12,832 nt of DNA from an uncultured Mucilaginibacter sp. (lineage in GTDB: Bacteria; Bacteroidota; Bacteroidia; Sphingobacteriales; Sphingobacteriaceae): contig CAISKH010000336.1 of assembly GCA_903885865.1 (NCBI GenBank), positions 1 to 12,832 of the forward strand. Reading direction: 5' to 3'. The first letter of the stretch is position 1; the number at the start of each line of letters is the position of its first letter. Positions 6,020 through 12,574 of the stretch are shown here, in pieces. The position numbers were made by a program, and so were the translations under genes. The notes under the pieces are model-generated. The model did no database searches. It was given only the letters and a program-made list of their open reading frames with translations, and was not told the DNA's origin.

Positions 6020-8047
6020 TTAAATGTTCGTAGCTTCAATTTGTTTTATTGCTTCTACTATATTGTCAGCCGGCAAACCACAGGTTTTATCTTTACAAAT
6101 AAATATTTGTGTTAAGCTGCTGTACTTATCTTGCAACAAAGGTAAACTTCCTTTTTTACCACCCAAGATAATTTTGTTAGGAATGTAATTTTTTTCCATT
6201 TCTATACGAAAAGTTTCGGCATTGTCACCTGCTATGGCAACCTCATAAACACCAAACACCTCATCCAATAGCAACATTGCCCAGTTTGAATAAGCCGAAC
6301 CATACTTAGCCAGGTGCGGAAAAATATTGCGTAATAGCTGTGCAGAAATATCAAGGTATTGCGCGTTATCAAACAACAACCCCAATTTTTGAAGATTTCG
6401 CGCCATTACCGAATTTGATGCCGGCGTAACCCCATCCATAATTTCCGATTTTCGGGCTATCAATTGCTCATCATCATCCGCCGTATAGAAAAATATACCA
6501 GTCGTTTTATCATAAGAATGGGTGATAGCGCTATTGGTTAGTTTAATGGCGTGGTTTAACCATTGTTCATCAAAACTAACTTCATAAAGCGCTATAAAGG
6601 CGTCAATTATATTGGCGTAATCGTCTAAGAAGGCGGGTGTAGCAACACCCCGGCCTTCTCCCACGACGGGAGGAGCATAGACACGGTTTAATCTTGTATG
6701 ATGTGTCAGCTTATTTATAATAAAGTTTGCATTTTTTAGGGCGATATCTAAATACTCATTTTGATTAAAAGCACGGTAAGCTTCGCAAAGCCCTTTCAGC
6801 ATTAAGCCGTTCCATGAAGCTAAAATTTTATTGTCGAGGCCCGGGCGCACGCGTTTACCGCGTACCTCAAAAACCTTTTTTCGGGATGATGCTATACGTT
6901 CAAGCATTTCATTAACTGGTAAGCCCAGTGCTTCGGCCAGTTCGCTGTTTATACCACGCTTAAATAATATGTTGGTTTGTTCTTCTTCCCAGTTTCCTTC
7001 GTCAGTAATATGATAATAGCTGCAAAATAATTCTGCTTCATCGCCCAAAATATCTTTTATTTCATTTTTAGTAAAAACATAAAACTTACCCTCAACCCCT
7101 TCGCTGTCCGCGTCTAGGGCGGCATAAAACCCGCCATCTGGCGATAGTAATTCGCGCACCGCAAAATCTATCGTTTCCGTAACTACCCGCCGGTATAGCT
7201 CATCAGGCTGCCAGGTATGGGCTTCTGCATACAAACCGATAAGCTGCGCATTATCATACAGCATCTTCTCAAAATGCGGCACGTGCCATAAGCCATCAAC
7301 CGAATAACGTGCAAAACCGCCCCCCAGGTGATCGTAAATACCGCCGTAAGCCATTTTTTGCAGGGTGAGTTTAGTTAGGGCAGCAGTTTCTTCATCTTTC
7401 ATTAAATGGGCATACCGTAATAAAAACTGCCAGTTGTTCGGCATCGGGAACTTGGGCGCTGTGCCCATACCGCCCTCTGTTTTGTCGAAATACTTTTTCC
7501 AGTTACTTACAATAGTCTGCAGATCCGCTTTGGTATAACCGGGCTGCGACTCCACAAAACCAATGGATTCATATTTTTGAATACCCTCGGTTAAACGTTC
7601 TGCATATTCCAGCGCGTCTGCGGGCTTTTGCTTATAATAATCGGCTAAATTGAATAGCAGGCTTGTCCAGTCGTTTTTACGGAAGTACGTGCCCGCGTAA
7701 ATAGGCCGCTGGTCGGGCAGGCAAACACAATTGAGCGGCCAGCCGCCCCTGCCGCTTATTAACTGTACGGCGCTCATGTATATCTGGTCAACATCCGGAC
7801 GTTCCTCACGGTCGACCTTTATACAAACAAAATATTCGTTCATTACCGCCGCCACCTGCTCATCTTCAAAACTTTCATGCTCCATTACATGGCACCAATG
7901 GCAGGCCGAGTAGCCAATGCTTACAATGAGCAGCTTATTTTCCTCTTTCGCCTTTTGCAAAGCTTCAGTTCCCCACGGGTACCAGTTAACCGGGTTATTG
8001 GCATGCTGTAGCAAATAGGGTGAAGTGGAATTGGCGAGGTGGTTCAT
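6020..8047 (-). CDS. Thioredoxin-fold DUF255 protein (YyaL / SPATA20 family)
   Basis: This is a cytoplasmic protein of 675 residues, the full family length, related to Bacillus YyaL and animal SPATA20; its biochemical function is not established. The amino-terminal thioredoxin-like domain (about 1-165) begins with the family signature NSTSPYLLQHANNPVNWYPW and carries the redox motif C49-H-W-C52, followed by VDREERPD (78-85) and GGWPLN (101-106), which supplies the cis-proline region. The rest (about 180-610) is an all-helical toroid of the glycosidase/epimerase-like (alpha/alpha)6 type, with GGIYDHLGGGFARYSVD (235-251), HFEKMLYDNAQL (258-269) and FLDDYA (473-478). Residues 457-471 (YAPPVVGEGRGVATP) look like a small insertion encoded by two adjacent hairpins; the reading frame is intact. 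It is followed 63 bp later by slyD and lies divergent to higBA. A proofreading or protein quality role is only speculation. Confidence 0.92.
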   Translation of the reverse strand: MNHLANSTSPYLLQHANNPVNWYPWGTEALQKAKEENKLLIVSIGYSACHWCHVMEHESFEDEQVAAVMNEYFVCIKVDREERPDVDQIYMSAVQLISGRGGWPLNCVCLPDQRPIYAGTYFRKNDWTSLLFNLADYYKQKPADALEYAERLTEGIQKYESIGFVESQPGYTKADLQTIVSNWKKYFDKTEGGMGTAPKFPMPNNWQFLLRYAHLMKDEETAALTKLTLQKMAYGGIYDHLGGGFARYSVDGLWHVPHFEKMLYDNAQLIGLYAEAHTWQPDELYRRVVTETIDFAVRELLSPDGGFYAALDADSEGVEGKFYVFTKNEIKDILGDEAELFCSYYHITDEGNWEEEQTNILFKRGINSELAEALGLPVNEMLERIASSRKKVFEVRGKRVRPGLDNKILASWNGLMLKGLCEAYRAFNQNEYLDIALKNANFIINKLTHHTRLNRVYAPPVVGEGRGVATPAFLDDYANIIDAFIALYEVSFDEQWLNHAIKLTNSAITHSYDKTTGIFFYTADDDEQLIARKSEIMDGVTPASNSVMARNLQKLGLLFDNAQYLDISAQLLRNIFPHLAKYGSAYSNWAMLLLDEVFGVYEVAIAGDNAETFRIEMEKNYIPNKIILGGKKGSLPLLQDKYSSLTQIFICKDKTCGLPADNIVEAIKQIEATNI
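6635..6672. repeat. Two adjacent hairpins inside the DUF255 gene, possible repeat insertion
   Basis: Plus strand 6635-6650 is GGGTGT-AGCA-ACACCC (6-bp perfect stem) and 6658-6672 is CTCCC-ACGAC-GGGAG (5-bp perfect stem). The two are GC-rich and 7 bp apart in an otherwise AT-leaning gene. They encode the low-complexity linker VVGEGRGV, where from memory family members have a shorter loop before the FLDDYA motif. The hairpins are directly visible; their origin as a mobile palindromic repeat is inferred. Confidence 0.45.
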
Positions 8048-8099
8048 ATTAATTTATTGGGCTAATTTGCGATAATAATTTAAGTCTAATTGATAAAAG

Positions 8100-8133
8100 T
8101 TGTTTTAAATTTTATTAAAAATAGTTATCTTTG
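8100..8133 (+). promoter_or_regulatory. higBA promoter (Bacteroidota type)
   Basis: TATCTTTG at 8126-8133 is a perfect TAnnTTTG -7 box. A TTG at 8100-8102 lies 23 bp upstream and can serve as the -33 element. Transcription would begin near 8139, leaving a leader of about 19 nt before the ATG at 8158. This also rules out the upstream TTG (8131), which lies within the -7 box, as the toxin start. Confidence 0.6.
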
Positions 8134-8134
8134 A

Positions 8135-8145
8135 CGTTAGTAACG
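8135..8145. promoter_or_regulatory. Candidate HigA autoregulatory operator
   Basis: CGTTA-G-TAACG is an 11-bp inverted repeat immediately downstream of the -7 box and over the expected transcription start of higBA. Antitoxins of this type repress their own operon by binding such sites through the helix-turn-helix. Position and symmetry are seen; binding is inferred. Confidence 0.45.
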
Positions 8146-8157
8146 CACAGCGATATT

Positions 8158-8439
8158 ATGATTATAACTTTTAGTTCTAAAGACACAGAAAAAATATGGA
8201 ACGGCATCCGGATTGCTAAATTGCCTTTAGAGATACAGACAATAGGTAGAAGAAAGCTTAGAATGATCAATAATTCGCAAAATATACAAGATCTCACTAT
8301 ACCACCTTCTAATAAATTAGAAAAGAAAAAAGGACAACTAAAAGATTATTACAGCATCCGCATTAACGATCAATGGCGAATAATTTTTAAATGGGATAGC
8401 GGAAATGCAAGTGAAGTTGAAATTATAGATTATCATTAA
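8158..8439 (+). CDS. higB: HigB-family type II toxin (RelE-superfamily mRNA interferase)
   Basis: This is the toxin of a type II toxin-antitoxin pair, predicted to cleave mRNA at the ribosome when free of HigA. I start it at the ATG at 8158, giving 93 residues that begin MIITFSSKDTEKIWNG, the normal HigB start; an in-frame TTG at 8131 would add nine residues but lies in the promoter box. Family signatures are seen throughout: RRKLRMINNSQNIQDL (31-46), the basic KLEKKKG (53-59), YSIRINDQWRIIF (65-77) and the terminal VEIIDYH (87-93) with the usual penultimate tyrosine (Y92). All expected parts are present, so the toxin looks intact. The toxin-first order is typical of hig modules. The antitoxin gene starts 5 bp after its stop. 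The gene is AT-richer than its neighbours, consistent with horizontal acquisition. Confidence 0.93.
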   Translation: MIITFSSKDTEKIWNGIRIAKLPLEIQTIGRRKLRMINNSQNIQDLTIPPSNKLEKKKGQLKDYYSIRINDQWRIIFKWDSGNASEVEIIDYH

Positions 8440-8444
8440 AAATC

Positions 8445-8738
8445 ATGGAAAAACTACCCAACATACACCCCGGCGAGATTTTACAGGAAGAGTTTTTAGT
8501 ACCATTAAGCATTACGCCTTACCGTTTGGCTAAAGAAACTAAAATCCCTCAGACGCGTATCTCTGAAATTATTAAAGGCAACCGCAGGATAACTGCCGAT
8601 ACCGCTTTAAGGTTAAGTCAATATTTTGGAAACTCTGCCAAATTCTGGCTTGGCCTACAGGATGATTTTGATATTGAAACGGAGTTGGATGAAAAACGGG
8701 AAGAATTAAATCATATTAAACGGTTTGCTGCCGCTTAA
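8445..8738 (+). CDS. higA: HigA-family antitoxin (XRE-type helix-turn-helix)
   Basis: This is the antitoxin and autorepressor that neutralises HigB, 97 residues, the usual HigA size. It opens with the family signature IHPGEILQEEFL (7-18). A lambda-Cro/XRE helix-turn-helix follows at about 24-46 (YRLAKETKIPQTRISEIIKG), then RRITADTALRLSQYFG (47-62) and FWLGLQDDFD (67-76), both characteristic of the HigA/VapI family. It follows higB by 5 bp and is surely co-transcribed and coupled. It probably binds the inverted repeat at 8135-8145. Its stop codon (8736-8738) is only 3 bp from the stop of the convergent remnant toxin gene, with no terminator between them. Confidence 0.94.
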   Translation: MEKLPNIHPGEILQEEFLVPLSITPYRLAKETKIPQTRISEIIKGNRRITADTALRLSQYFGNSAKFWLGLQDDFDIETELDEKREELNHIKRFAAA

Positions 8739-8741
8739 CGA

Positions 8742-8903
8742 TTAAGAAACAATTAAAGGATCTTGCCGATTATCCCAAAAACAAATAATTACAATTATTT
8801 CATCATATACTTTATAAAGCATCGAGCAATTTTTATGAAGAATACATTTTCTAACTTCAGTGTTTTCTTCGGCTTTAGGGCTAAAGATTAATTTAAAGCT
8901 CAT
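8742..8903 (-). pseudogene. Internally deleted ParE/RelE-family toxin remnant (53 aa)
   Basis: I read this small open frame by hand. It starts at the ATG at 8901-8903, which overlaps the antitoxin stop as ATGA, the usual coupling of antitoxin and toxin, and ends at TAA 8742-8744. The product begins MSFKLIFSPKAEEN, the usual first strand of ParE/RelE toxins. It then passes directly into TEVRKCILHKNCSMLYKVYD and IIVIICFWDNRQDPL, the usual last strands and R-Q-D/N-P end of the family. Full toxins have about 95-100 residues; the central helical hairpin of roughly 45 residues is absent. The frame is kept across the join. The two ends are recognised from memory of the family. It is probably inactive as a toxin, though it may still bind the antitoxin. 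It converges on higA, 3 bp away. Confidence 0.7.
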
Positions 8904-9109
8904 TTTTTTGAAAAGTGCTTTTCCTTAAATTCTTCATAAGAAATACCTTGCCCACTCTCGTATTGTTTGATACCTATTTCTATGTTTTCTAAAACATGGG
9001 CAGGTAAACTACTTGATTGGGGTTCAAATTGAATTTTTAAGGCTTTTAATAAGACTTTTACAGTCTTCAGTTGCTCTGCGCTTTCAGGATGTATCAACAT
9101 AGATTCCAT
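8900..9109 (-). CDS. Small type II antitoxin of the remnant module
   Basis: This encodes a 69-residue, mostly helical protein (MESMLIHPESAEQLKTVKVL ... FKEKHFSKK). It resembles the short Bacteroidota antitoxins partnered with RelE/ParE-type toxins, which begin with M-xx-x-L-I-H-P and carry a K-x-L-K-x-L-K-I-x-F-E core (here LLKALKIQFE, 20-29), then a variable toxin-binding tail. I choose the ATG at 9107-9109. An upstream ATG (9134-9136) would add nine residues spanning the -7 box, and a later ATG (9098-9100) is also possible. The stop TGA overlaps the ATG of the following toxin remnant. The gene is intact although its toxin is not. It may have been kept as a repressor, as an anti-addiction factor against related toxins, or simply not yet lost. 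Confidence 0.72.
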   Translation of the reverse strand: MESMLIHPESAEQLKTVKVLLKALKIQFEPQSSSLPAHVLENIEIGIKQYESGQGISYEEFKEKHFSKK

Positions 9110-9114
9110 GTTAA

Positions 9115-9143
9115 CAAAAATACAAAATTTACCCATTATGCAA
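9115..9143 (-). promoter_or_regulatory. Promoter of the remnant TA module
   Basis: On the minus strand TATTTTTG (plus-strand 9115-9122) is a perfect TAnnTTTG -7 box, and TTG (9141-9143) lies 18 bp upstream as a -33 element. Transcription would start at about 9108-9110, so an antitoxin starting at 9109 would be nearly leaderless. An 8-bp palindrome TGTTAACA (9109-9116) overlaps the box edge and start codon and could be an operator half. Confidence 0.5.
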
Positions 9144-9187
9144 TAACAGATTATTTCCTTTTATTTGTTTTTTATTAACTGATCAAA

Positions 9188-11161
9188 ATGTATTATCTCA
9201 AAAATTACCTGCTATTAGCATGCGGTATGATGGCTGTCGTTGTAACGGCCTCCGCACAAATCTCCATCGACACTGTAAAATATAACCACCAGGACCTTTT
9301 TGGGCCTATTGTTTGGCCCACCACTACCGGCGATACCCGATCGGCAAGCGGGCAACCCGGCCAGCATTACTGGCAAAACCGCGCCGATTACCAGATACGC
9401 GCTACCCTGGATGAAGCCGCACAGGATACCACCGTTAAAGGTGAAGTAAGTATAACCTATACCAATAATAGCCCCGATAATATGGATTATTTATGGCTGC
9501 AGTTGGATCAAAACCTGTTCAGACCCGACAGCCGGGGGGCAGCGGTTACGCCTATAACCGGCGACCGTTTTGATGTAAAAGGTTTTAGCCGCGGCGGTTA
9601 CCATATTGAATCGGTATCAGTTACCTATAAGGGCCAAACCTATAAGGTTGACCCCATAATAACCGACGCCCGTATGCAGCTGCGGTTAAATACACCGCTT
9701 GGCGACAAAGGCGACAAAATAGGTATTAAAATAAATTATAGTTTCTCTGTGCCTTTTTATGGCGCCGACCGCATGGGCCGTAAAAAGTTTAAGCAGGGCG
9801 TTGTTTACGAAATTGCCCAATGGTACCCACGTATGTGTGTGTATGATGATGTAGAGGGTTGGAATACCCTACCTTATATGGGTTTAGGCGAGTTTTATTG
9901 CGATTACGGCGATTTTGATTATTACATAACCGCGCCGGCAAACATGATCGTTGTAGGTTCAGGCGATTTGCTAAATGCGGCCGAGGTGCTTACGCCTACC
10001 CAGCAAAAACGCCTGGCCGAAGCGCGCAACAGCGATAAAACGGTAATGATAATCAGGGAAGATGAAGTTGGCGAGCCGACTACCCGCCCGGCTAAAGGAA
10101 CCCTTACCTGGCATTACAGGATGGATAATACCCGCGATATATCATGGGCCGCGTCTACAGCTTTTATATGGGATGCCGCGAAGGTTAACCTTCCTTCTGG
10201 CCGTAAATGTATTTCCATGTCGGCTTACCCGGTTGAAAGCTCGGGCAATAACTCATGGGGCCGCTCAACCGAATATTTAAAGAACAGCATCGAGATCTAT
10301 TCAAAAGCTTATTTTGAATATCCGTGGAACTCCGCTGTTGATGTATCGGGTGTTGCATTAGGAATGGAATATCCCGGTATCATATTCTGCCTGAGCAACC
10401 TTAAAAACGGCGGGCTATGGGGCGATGTTACCCACGAGATAGGCCATAACTGGTTCCCGATGATAGTAGGTAGCAATGAGCGTAAATTTATGTGGATGGA
10501 CGAGGGTTTTAATACCTTCATTAATGAGTACTCTACTAAAATGTTTAATAACGGCGAGTATGCGCCAAAGGGGCCTAACAACCAGGCACAAAATATATTA
10601 AGAGGCTACTCAAGAAGCAAGGACCCGTTAATGACCCCTCCCGAGGCCATTGGATTGAACGATTATGGCCAATATTATAATAAAACCGCTTTGGGCCTTG
10701 ATATGCTGCGCGATGTGGTGCTGGGCCCCGATCGTTTCGACTTCGCGTTTCATGAATATATTAAGCATTGGGCCTTTAAGCACCCGCTGCCTTATGATTT
10801 CTTCCGCGCTATGAATGATGCCTCGGGCGAGGATCTGAACTGGTTCTTTAAACCCTGGTTCTTTACCACCTGGAAGCTGGATCAGTCTGTCGAATCTGTA
10901 AAATATGATGGTAACGATCCCGTAAACGGCGCTATCATTACCATAGCTAACAAAGAAAAAATGGCCATGCCGGTTACGCTCAAAATAACCCAGGCCAACG
11001 GCAAGGTTGAAACCATAACACTGCCTGTAAATGTATGGCAGCGTAATGATACCTGGAAATTCAGGTATCCGTCGACCTCCACCATAAAAAGCATTGTGAT
11101 AGACCCGGATCACCAGTTACCGGATATTGATTTGAAGAATAATATTTATAAAGGGGAATAA
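9188..11161 (+). CDS. Exported M1-family zinc metallopeptidase (aminopeptidase-like)
   Basis: This is a secreted or periplasmic gluzincin peptidase of 657 residues that probably trims peptides from their amino end. A signal peptide covers 1-23 (MYYLKNYLLLACGMM ... TASA, cleavage before Q24). The amino-terminal beta domain spans about 60-290. The zinc site is H416-E-x-x-H420 with the third ligand E439 exactly 18 residues on (HEIGHNWFPMIVG, then WMDEGFNTF). The substrate-binding loop reads GMEYPG (392-397) in place of the classic G-A-M-E-N. Y497 or Y498 in QYYNKTALGL is the likely transition-state tyrosine. A short beta-rich tail follows (about 565-657), and the large helical domain of eukaryotic M1 enzymes is absent. 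It stands alone: divergent from the TA remnant and followed by a strong terminator. The ATG at 9188 has only an A-rich leader. Confidence 0.93.
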   Translation: MYYLKNYLLLACGMMAVVVTASAQISIDTVKYNHQDLFGPIVWPTTTGDTRSASGQPGQHYWQNRADYQIRATLDEAAQDTTVKGEVSITYTNNSPDNMDYLWLQLDQNLFRPDSRGAAVTPITGDRFDVKGFSRGGYHIESVSVTYKGQTYKVDPIITDARMQLRLNTPLGDKGDKIGIKINYSFSVPFYGADRMGRKKFKQGVVYEIAQWYPRMCVYDDVEGWNTLPYMGLGEFYCDYGDFDYYITAPANMIVVGSGDLLNAAEVLTPTQQKRLAEARNSDKTVMIIREDEVGEPTTRPAKGTLTWHYRMDNTRDISWAASTAFIWDAAKVNLPSGRKCISMSAYPVESSGNNSWGRSTEYLKNSIEIYSKAYFEYPWNSAVDVSGVALGMEYPGIIFCLSNLKNGGLWGDVTHEIGHNWFPMIVGSNERKFMWMDEGFNTFINEYSTKMFNNGEYAPKGPNNQAQNILRGYSRSKDPLMTPPEAIGLNDYGQYYNKTALGLDMLRDVVLGPDRFDFAFHEYIKHWAFKHPLPYDFFRAMNDASGEDLNWFFKPWFFTTWKLDQSVESVKYDGNDPVNGAIITIANKEKMAMPVTLKITQANGKVETITLPVNVWQRNDTWKFRYPSTSTIKSIVIDPDHQLPDIDLKNNIYKGE

Positions 11162-11169
11162 TTTTATTT

Positions 11170-11197
11170 CGGAATTCGGAAGTTCGATTGCGGAATT
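11170..11197. repeat. Degenerate heptanucleotide repeat (CGGAATT)
   Basis: Four 7-bp units run in register after the M1 stop: CGGAATT, CGGAAGT, TCGATTG, CGGAATT. The first and fourth are identical. It sits between the stop codon and the terminator, so it is transcribed but not translated. Its function is unknown and it may be replication slippage debris. Confidence 0.4.
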
Positions 11198-11213
11198 GAA
11201 TTTATCCTAACAG

Positions 11214-11249
11214 AAAAGGCTTGGTTTTACAAAGACCGGGCCTTTTTTT
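11214..11249 (+). terminator. Rho-independent terminator of the M1 peptidase gene
   Basis: A 12-bp stem is formed by AAAAGGCTTGGT (11214-11225) and ACCGGGCCTTTT (11235-11246), with two U-G pairs and a 9-nt loop, and runs directly into seven T residues (11243-11249). It lies about 50 bp after the peptidase stop and separates it from the following paralogue pair. Confidence 0.92.
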
Positions 11250-11366
11250 GTTTGATAACATTAAAAAACTAATTTTTCTTCCCCCCCTTTTATACCCGGT
11301 AATTGTCTTAGCATATAATCACAATACTTATTGGGCCAGACGCGCTCACTGTTTGCTTTAAACAAT

Positions 11367-12557
11367 ATGAAAAACCTGCTTTGCATACTGTTAGTTTTTA
11401 TTAGCTTTGGCGTAAGGGCCCAGCAAACCTATTCCATCAGTGGTACAGTAAGTGATGAAAAGGGCATAACGCTGCCTGGCGCCACAGTTTACATAACCAA
11501 TTCAAAATATATACAGGCCACCGATAATGAAGGAAAATTCAGCTTTGGCAACCTGCGACCCGGAACTTATGAAGTGGTGGTTAAGATGATGGGGTCTATA
11601 CCCAATATACAACGCGTTATTATTGATGCCGAATCGGTGAACCTTACCGACACGTTAAAAGAAAGCGTTACCTCCCTGAAAGCGGTTACTATAAACGGCA
11701 ACGGTCCTAATCCTAACAGGGAAAAATACCTGGAGCAGTTTATGAAAAATTTTTTGGGCGAAACAGTTAATGCGCAACAATGCAAGCTTTTAAATCCGGA
11801 TGCGCTTAGTTTTCATTTTTCAAAAGCTGATAATACCCTCACTGCTGATGCGGATGATTTCCTTGTTGTTGAAAACAACGCGCTTGGGTATAAAATTGAA
11901 TACCTGTTAACAAAATTTGATTTTGAACCAGACCACGGTGTTGTTTATATAAACGGATCGCCCTATTTTGAGGAATTAAAAGGAACAGATGCACAGCAAA
12001 AAAAATGGAATGAGAACCGGCGGATAGCTTATTTAAGTTCGCAAAGGCATTTTTTTAGCGCCGTAATGAATAATACAGTGAAAGAGGAGAATTTCCTGGT
12101 TTATAAAGTTATAGACGAACCCTCCTATCTAAGTTTAAACAGCAGGGACAAACAGGAAGTCTTCGGCTTTTATGAACCTACGGGCGACAAGAGAACAAAG
12201 CTATATTTTAGTAATATCCCTGATATCGATTCCTTATTTGCGCCCGATAGAGAAAATTTCAGAACCATAATATCAACCGACAAGCTGGGTTTGTTTATTG
12301 TTTATACGGGGCAAGATGAATCGCCTTTGTTTTCCCGTACCGGCAACCCGATCTCGCTTCCTGCAAAACTCGCTTCACAGCTAAGCAAACACCGGCAGGT
12401 ATCAAAATTGGTACCGCTCAGGGATGCCATAACAATAGATAGAAACTTCGGTTGGCCCCAAAAAGGTTTCAACGTATACGGATACTGGTCATGGTTAAGA
12501 ATAGCTGACCTAACGCCATTAGATTATTTTGGTGTGCCTGCATCTGCTAATAAATAA
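11367..12557 (+). CDS. Secreted carboxypeptidase-regulatory-like domain protein, copy A
   Basis: This is an exported protein of 396 residues whose function is unknown. I start it at the ATG at 11367, which begins a clean signal peptide (MKNLLCILLVFISFGVRA|QQ); an in-frame TTG at 11331 would put charged residues before it. Residues 22-107 form a CarboxypepD_reg-like beta-sandwich (YSISGTVSDEKG, LPGATVYI, GKFSFGNLRPGTYEVVVK), the same domain found at the start of SusC-type receptors. The remaining roughly 290 residues (NREKYLEQFMKNFLGET from 117, KWNENRRIAYLSSQRHFF 213-230, NFGWPQKGFNVYGYWSWLRI 360-379) match, from memory, a conserved Bacteroidota family without an assigned role. No beta-barrel or sorting tail is apparent. 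The canonical V-K-x-x-G-[FY] end of the sandwich reads VKMMGSIP here. A paralogue starts 17 bp downstream. Confidence 0.85.
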   Translation: MKNLLCILLVFISFGVRAQQTYSISGTVSDEKGITLPGATVYITNSKYIQATDNEGKFSFGNLRPGTYEVVVKMMGSIPNIQRVIIDAESVNLTDTLKESVTSLKAVTINGNGPNPNREKYLEQFMKNFLGETVNAQQCKLLNPDALSFHFSKADNTLTADADDFLVVENNALGYKIEYLLTKFDFEPDHGVVYINGSPYFEELKGTDAQQKKWNENRRIAYLSSQRHFFSAVMNNTVKEENFLVYKVIDEPSYLSLNSRDKQEVFGFYEPTGDKRTKLYFSNIPDIDSLFAPDRENFRTIISTDKLGLFIVYTGQDESPLFSRTGNPISLPAKLASQLSKHRQVSKLVPLRDAITIDRNFGWPQKGFNVYGYWSWLRIADLTPLDYFGVPASANK

Positions 12558-12574
12558 TAGATAACTTAGCATAA

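Noticed and set aside
8131..8157. Nine-residue longer HigB from the TTG at 8131
   Set aside because: The TTG is part of a perfect -7 promoter box, and HigB homologues begin at the MI-x-x-F residues encoded from 8158.
9110..9136. Nine-residue longer antitoxin from the ATG at 9134-9136
   Set aside because: The extra codons cover the -7 box and add an atypical hydrophobic start; the family begins M-x-x-x-L-I-H-P.
10309..11113. Long minus-strand open frames over the M1 peptidase gene (90, 161 and 70 codons)
   Set aside because: They overlap a gene with intact catalytic motifs, show no recognisable domains, and result from the codon bias of the opposite strand.
11301..11319. TATAAT (11314-11319) with TTGTCT (11303-11308) as a sigma-70-like promoter for copy A
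   Set aside because: The spacing is only 5 bp, and Bacteroidota primary sigma factors use TAnnTTTG-type boxes instead.
11331..11366. TTG start for the copy A secreted protein
   Set aside because: It would add twelve residues ahead of a well-formed signal peptide; the ATG at 11367 matches the start of paralogue B.
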